Below, piece after piece: positions 52,357 to 61,545 of a stretch of 64,000 bases of DNA (positions are counted from its first letter, which is position 1; the number at the start of each line of letters is the position of its first letter). The stretch covers positions 186,503 through 250,502 of the forward strand of contig NZ_PEAY01000003.1 of the NCBI RefSeq assembly GCF_002807665.1, written 5' to 3'. The notes below the pieces were generated by a model. It was not told where the DNA came from and did not search any database. It worked only from the letters and a program-made list of their open reading frames with translations. Source of the stretch: Neoalteromonas facilis. GTDB lineage: Bacteria; Pseudomonadota; Gammaproteobacteria; Enterobacterales; Alteromonadaceae. A program made the position numbers and the translations under genes.

Positions 52357-53490
52357 ATGAAAAAGACAATTGGATTAAGTTTGTTGGCATTGATTGCCGC
52401 ACCATCAGCATTGGCTGAAGTTCGTATTAATGGGTTTGCTAACTTAGTTGGCGGTATTACTAGCAGTGATGATTCACTTTATGGCTACGATGACAATATT
52501 AGTTTTAGTGAGCAAAGCCTATTTGCAGTCCAAATCAGCGGTGACGTAAATGAACGAATGACCGCCACTGGTCAGCTCGTGTCTCGGGGCTCAGAGGACT
52601 ATGATGTTGATTTCGAATGGGCATATCTGACTTACCAGGCAACCGACAACACCAGCATATCAGCCGGTCGTTTGCGCATGCCTTTGTTTCGCTACTCAGA
52701 TTCACTGGACGTTGGTTATTCGTATCATTGGGTTGTGGCTCCTGCGTCGGTATACAATGTGCCTTTCAATAATATTGATGGTGTACGAGTCGATTACAGC
52801 GGTTACAGCGGTGATCTTGAGTATGTACTTCAGTTTACGGGCGGTAAAATAGACAGTGATTTCACCTTAGCGGGGCAGAGTGCGCGATTAGAGGTGAATA
52901 ACGTCATGGTAGCCACTGCTGACTTTTCCTATTTAAATTGGAAGTTACGTGGGGTGGTAGCGCGTGGTGATGCAACCTTTGATATCCCAGCATTAGCGCC
53001 TGCGTTGGCGCAATTAGGACAAATAAGTTCGGAGTTGCAAGGCCTGCTCGCGGCTGAAGATGATAGTGGTATTTTCTATGGCATAAGCCTCGAATATGAT
53101 GCGTTTGATTGGTTTATCGGTGCTGAATACACAGGTGTTGAAATAGAAGATAGCTTCTACCCAGATGAAACTAACTATTATGTCACGGCAGGCCTAAGAC
53201 ATGGAAAATGGACGCCCTTTATCACCTATGAGAAACAAGATCTAAATGGTGGATTGAAGTTTCAATCACAAGTTAGCGCGTTCCCTGAGCCAATTAGAGG
53301 GCCTCTAGGTCAATTGGTCGCAGGTATTCAAGCACCAGCGATTACTGAAAACTCTACTACCTCTATTGGCGTGCGTTATGACTTGGATGTCAACGTGTCA
53401 TTAAAGGCAGATTTTAGTCGATACTCGGATGATCTAGATGACTCTGAAGACGCTTCTCTGGTGCGTTTTGCCGTGAATTACGTATTCTAG
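52357..53490 (+). CDS. Porin-like outer-membrane beta-barrel protein, copy 2
   Basis: 377 residues from ATG at 52357, with AGGAG about 9 bases upstream; the GTG at 52348 would overlap it. Signal peptide to about residue 20 (PSALA). Almost the same N-terminal barrel as copy 1 (EVRINGFANLVGGITSSDDSLYG; ISFSEQSLFAVQISGDVNERMTATGQL), while the middle loops and the region around residues 165-330 are clearly different. It ends FAVNYVF, a barrel-terminating strand. The conserved frame with altered loops suggests the two porins diverged in what they admit or bind. A strong bidirectional terminator follows. Confidence 0.85.
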   Translation: MKKTIGLSLLALIAAPSALAEVRINGFANLVGGITSSDDSLYGYDDNISFSEQSLFAVQISGDVNERMTATGQLVSRGSEDYDVDFEWAYLTYQATDNTSISAGRLRMPLFRYSDSLDVGYSYHWVVAPASVYNVPFNNIDGVRVDYSGYSGDLEYVLQFTGGKIDSDFTLAGQSARLEVNNVMVATADFSYLNWKLRGVVARGDATFDIPALAPALAQLGQISSELQGLLAAEDDSGIFYGISLEYDAFDWFIGAEYTGVEIEDSFYPDETNYYVTAGLRHGKWTPFITYEKQDLNGGLKFQSQVSAFPEPIRGPLGQLVAGIQAPAITENSTTSIGVRYDLDVNVSLKADFSRYSDDLDDSEDASLVRFAVNYVF

Positions 53491-53511
53491 AAACGTTGAG
53501 TTTAACGTTAT

Positions 53512-53543
53512 AAAAAGGCCGAACTTACACGTTCGGCCTTTTT
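53512..53543. terminator. Bidirectional intrinsic terminator between porin copy 2 and dut
   Basis: Perfect 13-bp stem AAAAAGGCCGAAC / GTTCGGCCTTTTT with loop TTACAC. It serves the porin operon (plus) and dut (minus). Confidence 0.95.
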
Positions 53544-53633
53544 GATTGCTCCTTGAGCAAATCAGTGCATGGAAACAAGCGAAGTAACGTTAACTCAATA
53601 AAGAGTCGCTACTGCAAATTACTCTTTGATGAC

Positions 53634-54089
53634 TTACTCAACGCCAGTTGAACCAAAACCACCTTCACCGCGCTGGCTTTCACCAAATTCATTTACAATC
53701 GAGAATGCCGCTTGTACCACTGGTACAAATACTAATTGCGCAATTCGATCTCCGCTTTCAATGGTGAAAGACTCATGGCCGCGGTTCCAACACGATATAA
53801 ACAACTGCCCTTGATAGTCAGAGTCTATTAGACCCACCAAATTGCCCAATACGATGCCGTGTTTGTGACCTAGCCCTGAGCGGGGAAGGATTGTGGCGGC
53901 TAGACTGTTGTCAGCAATATGTATGGCAATCCCTGTCGGCACTAGAAATGTCTCGCCGGGATTTAGCGTGATCGTTTCATCAAGGCATGCACGCAAATCG
54001 ACACCTGCCGAGCCATCCGTCGCATAGGTCGGTAATGGAATAGTGTCGCCAATTCGCTTGTCTAAAATCTTAAGTTCAATTGATTGCAT
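53634..54089 (-). CDS. dut: dUTP diphosphatase (dUTPase)
   Basis: 151 residues, the normal length of the bacterial trimeric enzyme. All five family motifs are visible: the first at SAGVDLRAC, then [15 protein letters not shown] (serine near the active site), [11 protein letters not shown] (catalytic Asp-Tyr), GDRIAQLVF, and the C-terminal GEGGFGSTG that closes over the active site. It hydrolyses dUTP to dUMP and diphosphate, keeping uracil out of DNA and supplying dTMP synthesis. The usual neighbour coaBC (dfp) is not here. The gene is divergent from recC across a 416-base gap that contains its promoter region and ends in the terminator it shares with the porin operon. Confidence 0.96.
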   Translation of the reverse strand: MQSIELKILDKRIGDTIPLPTYATDGSAGVDLRACLDETITLNPGETFLVPTGIAIHIADNSLAATILPRSGLGHKHGIVLGNLVGLIDSDYQGQLFISCWNRGHESFTIESGDRIAQLVFVPVVQAAFSIVNEFGESQRGEGGFGSTGVE

Positions 54090-54505
54090 GAATAGTTTTC
54101 TTTGTTTTTTGGAAAGGCGTCAAGTTTACTGTTTTTTTCGGATATTGCATCCGAAAAGCTATACAAAACATACCTTAGGCAGCGTTGCACTATCCTAAAG
54201 CAGCTTTGCACCAATTGAGACTGTCAACTCAACGAGAGTGTCTGCGTGAAAGTTGTAACGCATTGAAAATGCTAGTAAAACAAAGTTGGTATCAATAGTG
54301 CTATGTAGAAGTGTTAACTGAGTTTTAAGTTACATGGATGATTATAAAGTGCCAGGCAACGCTTTATTGTCGGAGTAGCTTTAAACAAAATAACCTTACC
54401 CGTACGAATTTTACGTGTCCTGAAATTCGTACGGGCTTTTTCTCCCTATGCTTTCCCTGAACTATCATTTAACATGTCGTTATATCGATTTATTATTCAA
54501 GCACT
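54090..54505. other. 416-base gap between dut and recC with hairpins but no gene
   Basis: Contains an inverted repeat at 54135-54157 (TTTTCGGAT / ATCCGAAAA, 5-base loop) in the dut leader or promoter. Near the right end is a strong terminator (54399-54441) that is not preceded by a plus-strand gene. The rest is unassigned; it could hold a small RNA or a recC leader. Confidence 0.6.
54399..54441 (+). terminator. Intrinsic terminator upstream of recC, without a preceding gene
   Basis: Perfect 13-bp stem CCCGTACGAATTT / AAATTCGTACGGG with an 11-base loop, followed by CTTTTTC. It ends about 65 bases before the recC start. The most likely readings are the end of a small RNA or an attenuator in the recC leader. 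Confidence 0.75.
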
Positions 54506-57500
54506 TTGCTCAGGTTATACCCTTCAAACAAACTCGAACATCTAGCTGAACTGTTAGGCGCGGTAATGCAAGCGTCAAGGTGCAGTGATGAGCATGTAAA
54601 AGCTGTATTACGTCCACAAACCGTGCTTGTCGAAAGCCTTGGAATGCAGCATTGGCTGAATATGCAACTTGCCTCAACTACGGGTATTGCGATGAATTTG
54701 CAATTTCCAATGCCGACCCGGTTTATGTGGGAAGTTGCCCGTACTTTACTCGGTGAGGAGCTTGTTCCTCAGCAGTCAACCTATAAACGTGAAGTACTAA
54801 CATGGCGTATCTACCGGTTAATTAACTCAGGTCGCTTTATTGAACAGCCAGAGTGTGAAGCGCTGCATCAGTATTTCCAACGAGTAGGCAATGAGCAGGG
54901 GAGGCACCTCGACCTCGATCAGTTTGAATTGAGCCGCTCAATTGCGGATGTGTTTGAACAATATATGTTGTATCGCCCCGATTGGTTAGCATCATGGGAA
55001 TCGGGTGCATCGGTGTTTTCCGATCACAATGGAAAAAGTCACGAATCTTGGCAAGCCCATATTTGGCGAGCGTTAGTTGAAGAGGAGCCCCTTCATCCAG
55101 CAAAATTGCATCGCATGGCAATTGATAAACTGGCTGCATTAGAGGCAAACCAGCGCTCCCTTCTGCCCCAGCATATCTACGTGTTTGCACTCAATACGAT
55201 GGCCCCCCAGCTAGTAGAGTTTTTCAACGCGCTAGGGAGCTATTGTGATATTCATATCTTTCATTTAAACCCCTGTATGGACTATTGGGGAGATGTGCAG
55301 TCCGATAAAGCACTGGCGCGTCAAGCGCAACTTACGCGTTGGCTTGATGAACAGTCACATAACCCAATGTTGGCCAATATGGGTCAGCAAGGACGTGATC
55401 TGTTTAATTTATTGCAACAGCAGCCGGTGTTTGAAATAAGCGCGTTTGAAACGCCTCGTCCGCGTAATGGTATTGAGGGAGCGGCTGAAAAAGACACGTT
55501 ATTGACTCAAGTTCAGCAAGCAATTTTTGAGGGGGCCAGTGTACCCAGTGAGCACTGTGAAACCAGTGATGATGACTCAGTTGTAGTGGTTAAGGCTCAT
55601 AGTCCATTGCGAGAGTTACAAGCGTTACACGATCATTTACTTGATGCATGTGAGCAAGATCCGTCGCTATCGCCGCAGGATATTTTGGTCATGTGTCCAG
55701 CTATTGAAGACTATGCACCTTATATTTCATCGGTATTTGATACACACGCAAGCGGTGGGTCAGCTGAAGTCAGGCTACCTTGTTCTGTTGCTGACCGTGC
55801 ACCGCTTGATAGCATCCAAGAAGTGGCGATGTTCATGCGCCTTTTAGAGTTGCCAGATAGCCGTTTTGAAGTAAGTGCCATCATTGAGTATTTGCGTGTA
55901 GATGCGATCCGTCAGCATTTTAACTTTAAAGAAGAAGAGCTGGGTTTAGTTGAGCAGTGGTTATCAGCCGCTAATATTCGCTGGGGTCTAGATGCTCAAC
56001 ATCAGCAACTCTTGCTGGTAAATGAAGAAGATAGTGCATTGCAGCGGGATGGTATTTATAGCTGGTCTTGGGGGCTTGAACGCTTGCTCTTGGGCTTTTT
56101 GCATACTGATGAGAATGTATTGTTTGATGGCGTTTACACCGTGCCAGATGTTGAAGGTGGCAAAGCCGAATCATTAGGCAAGTTATGTTGGTTGTTAGAG
56201 CAATTGCAGGCGCATCGGCAATCTTTACAACGTGATCGGACAATTGAGGGGTGGCAAGTTTATTTACATTCGCTGAAACAAAGTGTGTTTGGTGACATGC
56301 AAGACGCACCTAAAGCGGCGAGTAAGATCGATAAAGCAATCGCTGATCTGTATACCCATCTGAGTATGGCGGCTTATGATGAAACGATTAGTCTTGCGGT
56401 ACTGAGAACAGCCATTAACCGGAGTTTTACTCAACCCGACGCAATTAATCAGTTCATGACCGGGCAAATTACGTTTTGCTCAATGCTACCGATGCGCAGT
56501 ATTCCATTTAAGATGATCGCGATGTTGGGATTAAATGATGGCGATTTTCCGCGTCCTTCTAGCGTTATGTCGATAGATTTGATGTCATATGCTCAAAAAC
56601 GTTTAGGCGACCGTTCGCGACGAGGGGATGACCGATATCTGTTTCTGGAAGCACTAATTTCAGCCCGACAGAAGCTATACTTAAGTTATCAAGCGAATCA
56701 AGTAAAGGACAACAGCGAACGCCAGCCAAGTCTCGTATTACGAGAGTTTTGTGATTACGTTAAAGCCCGATTTACACCTCATGAAAGTGTCAGCGCAACG
56801 CCTTACAAAGCCTATCAATTGCCATTACATGCCTATTCAACTAGCCATTATCAGGCGGAACGGCACGATGTCATACAGAGCTATGATCAAGGATGGTGTC
56901 GATTGGCTGAAGCGCTCCATACCAGCGCAGAAAGAGCGTTATCAACTGATACTGACTGGGCATTAGATGAGATGGCTGTGGAGTCAGTATCAGTGGAAGA
57001 ACTGCAAAGGGCTTTTGCTGATCCGCTTAAATATTTTGCCAATCATCGATTAGGTCTTTATCTGGAACAGCCGGCTCCACTTTTGGATGACATTGAGCCT
57101 TTTACTGTCGATAGATTAACGCGATATCGATTTTTGCATGATGCAATAGCATCAGAGCTAGCACACGAAACTGACGATGCCTTTGTTGAAGCATATTTTG
57201 CCAGTGGCGACATTCCGCGTACGAGTATTACGCAGCAGGTGGTCGCCGATTGGCAAACGCAAGCCCAAGTGCTATTAGCCCAAATCGCGGACGCCCCTCA
57301 ACAAATCCAATCTATTAGCGCGCTTATCGATGGGGTGGCGATCAATGGTCGCACCGTGTTAGTTGATGCTGATGAGAACGCTGAGGTACTTAACACGCTG
57401 CATTGGCACATCAGTGAGTTGCGACCTAAACACCATTTTAAGCATCGTATTGAGCAGTTGATATGCAGTGTAAATAGTCAGCGAACGGTTGGCGGGAAGG

Positions 57501-57889
57501 CCTTTTTTATCGCCGACAATAAGGGGCAAATAAATATTCGCCAGGTTGACTATTTACCGATTACGCCGCAGGAAGCTAGCGAGCAATTGCACAGTATACT
57601 GGCTGAATATCAACAAATAGTTCGCAGCCCGTCATTTAGCTTTGTCGATCTGGGGGAAGTGCTGCACAAACAAGTACCGTTTGAAGATTCTGCATCATTG
57701 TGGGGGGCTGTGGAAAAGTTATGCAGGCCTCAGATGATGGGGATGTCACTTGCCGATAGCCCTTATTGGCACTGGTTTAATCCAACTCAAGATTTGCCTG
57801 ATTTTAGTCAATTGCAGAAGATCCATGCCCTGTATTCACCGATATTTAGTGCAGTCGTTAACGTTAAAGCGAAGCGGGGGGGCGCATGA
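54506..57889 (+). CDS. recC: Exodeoxyribonuclease V gamma subunit RecC
   Basis: 1127 residues; E. coli RecC has 1122. The start is TTG at 54506: the protein begins MLRLYPSNKLEHLAELLGAVM, which corresponds to E. coli MLRVYHSNRL, and no in-frame ATG lies earlier. Helicase-like motifs follow in degenerate form, as in RecC (VESLGMQHWLNMQLASTTGIAMNLQFPMP; CSMLPMRSIPFKMIAMLGLNDGDFPR; RRGDDRYLFLEALISARQKLYLSYQ). RecC recognises Chi and holds the RecBCD complex together. The order here is recC-recB-recD without the ptrA gene that separates recC and recB in E. coli. The stop overlaps the recB start (ATGA). Confidence 0.96.
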   Translation: MLRLYPSNKLEHLAELLGAVMQASRCSDEHVKAVLRPQTVLVESLGMQHWLNMQLASTTGIAMNLQFPMPTRFMWEVARTLLGEELVPQQSTYKREVLTWRIYRLINSGRFIEQPECEALHQYFQRVGNEQGRHLDLDQFELSRSIADVFEQYMLYRPDWLASWESGASVFSDHNGKSHESWQAHIWRALVEEEPLHPAKLHRMAIDKLAALEANQRSLLPQHIYVFALNTMAPQLVEFFNALGSYCDIHIFHLNPCMDYWGDVQSDKALARQAQLTRWLDEQSHNPMLANMGQQGRDLFNLLQQQPVFEISAFETPRPRNGIEGAAEKDTLLTQVQQAIFEGASVPSEHCETSDDDSVVVVKAHSPLRELQALHDHLLDACEQDPSLSPQDILVMCPAIEDYAPYISSVFDTHASGGSAEVRLPCSVADRAPLDSIQEVAMFMRLLELPDSRFEVSAIIEYLRVDAIRQHFNFKEEELGLVEQWLSAANIRWGLDAQHQQLLLVNEEDSALQRDGIYSWSWGLERLLLGFLHTDENVLFDGVYTVPDVEGGKAESLGKLCWLLEQLQAHRQSLQRDRTIEGWQVYLHSLKQSVFGDMQDAPKAASKIDKAIADLYTHLSMAAYDETISLAVLRTAINRSFTQPDAINQFMTGQITFCSMLPMRSIPFKMIAMLGLNDGDFPRPSSVMSIDLMSYAQKRLGDRSRRGDDRYLFLEALISARQKLYLSYQANQVKDNSERQPSLVLREFCDYVKARFTPHESVSATPYKAYQLPLHAYSTSHYQAERHDVIQSYDQGWCRLAEALHTSAERALSTDTDWALDEMAVESVSVEELQRAFADPLKYFANHRLGLYLEQPAPLLDDIEPFTVDRLTRYRFLHDAIASELAHETDDAFVEAYFASGDIPRTSITQQVVADWQTQAQVLLAQIADAPQQIQSISALIDGVAINGRTVLVDADENAEVLNTLHWHISELRPKHHFKHRIEQLICSVNSQRTVGGKAFFIADNKGQINIRQVDYLPITPQEASEQLHSILAEYQQIVRSPSFSFVDLGEVLHKQVPFEDSASLWGAVEKLCRPQMMGMSLADSPYWHWFNPTQDLPDFSQLQKIHALYSPIFSAVVNVKAKRGGA

Positions 57890-60800
57890 CGATTTCAAGC
57901 AAGGCCCATCCACAAGCGTTGAGCGTTGAAACGCTACCTTTGAGCGGAATACATTTAATTGAGGCAAGTGCAGGCACGGGTAAAACCTATAATATTACAC
58001 GCATTTACTTGCGACTTATCATTGAGCAGGGGCTAGACGTTCAACAGATATTGGTGATGACGTACACCAATGCCGCCACGCAAGAGTTACGTGGCAGAAT
58101 AACCGAAACGTTGCAGTTGGCATTGCGCTTTTGGACGGATCCCCAAACTCAGACATCAAACGGTGAACCTGTATTGTCTGAGCTGTATTCGCGCATTGAT
58201 AGTGAACTGGCACAACAGCGGATAAGGCTAGCCATATTGCATATGGATGAGGCAGCGATATTCACCATCCATGGGTTTTGCCAAAGGATGCTACAGACCA
58301 TGGCGTTTGATACCGCAAGCCCGGTTTCAATGACGCTGCAACAAGATCATAGTGCATTAGTGGAACAAGCTGTAGCGGATTGGTTTAGATTGCAGCAGCG
58401 TAATGATGTTGTACTTGAGTCTTTAGCCTCATCTGGCTGGCATACACCAGATGCGTTTCTAAAGACGTTTTATGAGCTTATTTTTACAACCGAAGAACTT
58501 GTTGTCGTAACTGAAACTGATATCCAACAAGACTTTGAACAAAAGATTGCAAAGATTAGCGCACAATTACAGCCTACATTACAGGCACATTATCAGCATC
58601 TAAAATCCCAGCAGCCAATTATTTGGGAGGACTTAATTGCCTCGCAAAAGACACGGGCGGCACAAGAGAGCCGTGAAGAGGAATGGCAGGTGCTATTGGA
58701 TTGGCTAGCGACCGGTGATGTTATTGATATTCCCAAAGCCGTTGGAGACTTCTTAAACGGGAGACGTTATTCGAGCCGGCCGAATAGCAAAGCAATTCTA
58801 CTGCCATTGGCTGATGAACGAAAAAACCTCATCAAAAAAGTCAGTGCTCTGCAGGATAAACGTCAAAAGCTATTGGAAGAGAGTCGTGTATATCAGCATG
58901 TCGCAGATGCTGTGCAGTGGATACGTCATCGTATTGCCGAACAAAAGCGAAAATTAGGTGAAATGGGGTTTAACGACCTCATCAGTAATATGGCGAAAAG
59001 TGTAACGTCATCAGCAGATTTTGCGGCCCGGCTAAGTGAACAATTTCCAGCGGCATTGGTGGATGAATTTCAAGATACCGATACGCACCAGTATCAAATG
59101 CTACAGGCAATCTATGTATCACCGAAAAACGTTGCTAACTCTACTCGTTTACTGATGATGATTGGGGACCCTAAACAAGCCATTTATGGGTTCAGAGGCG
59201 GTGATATTTTCACCTACTTAAAAGCCCGTTCTGATGCTGATTATTTATGGTTGATGGATACCAATTGGCGCTCAGTCGCAGAGATGGTTAATGCCTATAA
59301 TCATGTTTTTGATGGCCATGCAATAAGCGGCAAAACCCGCGCCGTATTTGGTGAAAATATTCATTATGAGCGCGTAAATTCAACCGAGTCCTCTGCAGCG
59401 GCTGCCAGACCACTGAGCGATCCATATGAGTCGCAGCGTGGTGCCATTACTTATATCTATGCTAATCAGCAAGATGAGTCTCTAACGGAAGCGCAGGCAA
59501 AGCCTATCAATAAACAGAAAATTGCAGCGTGGTGCAGCATTGAAATTCAGCGTTTGTTGGCGACCGTAAAAATAGGGGAACACCCTCTTAATCCAAGTGA
59601 TATAGCGATATTAGTGCGTGATTGGCGCGAAGCTGAACTGATCAGCAATGCGCTTCGCCAAGTAAACCTCAATGCTGTTTACTTGAGCGACAAAACCCCA
59701 CTCTTTGCAAGTCTAGAAGCACTGGAATTATTACGCGTATTTGACGGTGTTTGGCATTATCAGCGAGACAGTTTGGTGATCACCGCACTTTCTACATCTT
59801 TGCTCAATACGCCCGTACACGTGCTGCATCAAATGCAAGCGGATCCGTTGGCAGACGACTGGACCCAGCAGCGCTCGCGCATCGTAGAGCTGCGCAAAAT
59901 GTGGCAGGAACAGGGGGTTCTGGCGTTTATTTTTAGTTTGTTGCGTCATGATTATCAGCCAGACGCCATGAGTGAACGTGCGCTGACCAATTTTGTGCAC
60001 TTAGCAGAGGTGCTACAGCAGCTACAACAGCGATCATCCCATCCGTTGCAGCTGATTCAATGGTTACGTGAGCAAATCAATCAACCGGATATAAGTGAAG
60101 CGTATCAACAACGACTCGAATCTGATGCGCAATTGATTAAAATAGTGACTCAACACAAATCGAAAGGGCTCGAATATCCTATTGTGTTTGTGCCATTTGC
60201 CAATGAATACAGCAACCCGACCAAACGAGGCAATAGCTCGCTTAGGATTTACAACTTTTTTGACCCGACGCGAAATAAACGGATCTGCCAATTGGGACAA
60301 ACGCAAAATGCAGACAAGTGGGTAACGCAACAGAGTCACGAAGAGACTGTACGATTGCTCTATGTGGCTATCACGCGGGCGGAGTATCGCTGCTACCTAG
60401 GGGTGTATGAAACGCAAAGCGCGCATGACTCGGCGTTGGGTATTGCCCTAGGTATGCATGACTCTCAATGTGACAGTTGGCAGGCATTATTGCGGCATCA
60501 ACATACACATGAGAAAAGTCATGCGGCGATGTTATCAGCTGACGATACGCCGCAGGAAGAGACGTTAATTACGCAGAGTGAAGAGTCTGCACCGTTACGC
60601 TGTCGTCAGTTCAACGGCAAGATCCAGCGAGACTGGCGACTCCATTCGTTCAGTGGACTCACACGCATGTCTCATACGCTAGATGTTACAACGCGGGAAG
60701 TTGAGTCAACGTCAATTGAGGCTGTATTGTCTGCGCAGAGTGAAGAAGGCCAGGCCGATGCATTTAGGTTTAGCTTCGAAAAAGGTGCCAGTGCAGGCAA

Positions 60801-61545
60801 CTTGTTACACGACGTACTTGAGCTTGCAGATTTTAGTCATGCAGACTGGCCTGAGCTATGCCACCAAGTTGCACCGCAATATGGTCCGTTATTAAAGCCT
60901 GAATCATTCGGAGACATGGCGGATTGGTTATCAGAAGTTGTCCAAACGCCTGTGATACAAAACCACTCAGGGCAAACGATAAAACTGTGTGACCTAGCGC
61001 AGCATCAAACCCTAAGAGAAGCGGAGTTCTACTTCCCCTTAGATAAAGTAGACCTTACCGTTTTGCGACGTGTACTTGAACAACACAGACAACAACTCGT
61101 TGATGATGGGCGCCTGATGTCTAGTTATGCCAATGCATCAGACTTTTCTTTGCAGCGCTCTCTTCGCGGGATGATGCATGGCTTTATTGACTTAATATTT
61201 GAAGTGGACGGGCGTTATTATGTGGCCGATTACAAGTCGACTCATTTAGGGAATGAACTGCAGAACTATCAGCCGCATTTGTTGGCTGCCAACAATGCTG
61301 AGCATTTGTATGATCTGCAATATTTGATTTACGCCACTGCTTTACATCGCTATCTAAAAGTGACACTCACCGACTATGATTTTGATACGCATTTTGGTGG
61401 TGTTTCGTATTTGTATCTGCGCGGTATGCATCCGGGTAATGTGCAGGGAGAAGGCGTGTTTAGTTGCCAGTTGAACGCAGAAACTATAATCACATTAGAT
61501 GATTTATTCGCAGGGCGGTTGAAAGAGGTTAACGTCAGTGACTAA
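57886..61545 (+). CDS. recB: Exodeoxyribonuclease V beta subunit RecB (helicase/nuclease)
   Basis: 1219 residues (E. coli 1180). The superfamily-1 helicase core has Walker A ASAGTGKT (27-34), VDEFQDTD in motif II, GDPKQAIYGFRGGD in motif III, KSKGLEYPIVFVP in motif V and LLYVAITRAEYR in motif VI. The C-terminal nuclease domain has the signature residues D1102 (GFIDLIFE), D1115 and K1117 (DYKS), and an upstream His in GNLLHDVLE. This is the 3'-to-5' helicase and the single nuclease of the complex that processes double-strand breaks. It overlaps recC by 4 bases and recD by 8 bases, so the three subunits are made together. Confidence 0.97.
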   Translation: MTISSKAHPQALSVETLPLSGIHLIEASAGTGKTYNITRIYLRLIIEQGLDVQQILVMTYTNAATQELRGRITETLQLALRFWTDPQTQTSNGEPVLSELYSRIDSELAQQRIRLAILHMDEAAIFTIHGFCQRMLQTMAFDTASPVSMTLQQDHSALVEQAVADWFRLQQRNDVVLESLASSGWHTPDAFLKTFYELIFTTEELVVVTETDIQQDFEQKIAKISAQLQPTLQAHYQHLKSQQPIIWEDLIASQKTRAAQESREEEWQVLLDWLATGDVIDIPKAVGDFLNGRRYSSRPNSKAILLPLADERKNLIKKVSALQDKRQKLLEESRVYQHVADAVQWIRHRIAEQKRKLGEMGFNDLISNMAKSVTSSADFAARLSEQFPAALVDEFQDTDTHQYQMLQAIYVSPKNVANSTRLLMMIGDPKQAIYGFRGGDIFTYLKARSDADYLWLMDTNWRSVAEMVNAYNHVFDGHAISGKTRAVFGENIHYERVNSTESSAAAARPLSDPYESQRGAITYIYANQQDESLTEAQAKPINKQKIAAWCSIEIQRLLATVKIGEHPLNPSDIAILVRDWREAELISNALRQVNLNAVYLSDKTPLFASLEALELLRVFDGVWHYQRDSLVITALSTSLLNTPVHVLHQMQADPLADDWTQQRSRIVELRKMWQEQGVLAFIFSLLRHDYQPDAMSERALTNFVHLAEVLQQLQQRSSHPLQLIQWLREQINQPDISEAYQQRLESDAQLIKIVTQHKSKGLEYPIVFVPFANEYSNPTKRGNSSLRIYNFFDPTRNKRICQLGQTQNADKWVTQQSHEETVRLLYVAITRAEYRCYLGVYETQSAHDSALGIALGMHDSQCDSWQALLRHQHTHEKSHAAMLSADDTPQEETLITQSEESAPLRCRQFNGKIQRDWRLHSFSGLTRMSHTLDVTTREVESTSIEAVLSAQSEEGQADAFRFSFEKGASAGNLLHDVLELADFSHADWPELCHQVAPQYGPLLKPESFGDMADWLSEVVQTPVIQNHSGQTIKLCDLAQHQTLREAEFYFPLDKVDLTVLRRVLEQHRQQLVDDGRLMSSYANASDFSLQRSLRGMMHGFIDLIFEVDGRYYVADYKSTHLGNELQNYQPHLLAANNAEHLYDLQYLIYATALHRYLKVTLTDYDFDTHFGGVSYLYLRGMHPGNVQGEGVFSCQLNAETIITLDDLFAGRLKEVNVSD

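Larger units (their letters stand above)
50259..53490 (+). repeat. Tandem duplication of a binding-protein/porin gene pair
   Basis: Unit 1 is 50259-51862 and unit 2 is 51921-53490. Each holds a small periplasmic protein gene and a porin gene in the same order with gaps of 14 to 16 bases. The proteins are clearly paralogous across their length, but loops and signal peptides have diverged, so the duplication is not recent. Confidence 0.9.

Noticed and set aside
56463-56804. Search for a LexA box or Chi-related control for recCBD in the dut-recC gap
   Set aside because: No CTGT-N8-ACAG pattern was found in the gap from 54090 to 54505; the only LexA box I found in the intergenic regions I scanned is at 40441.
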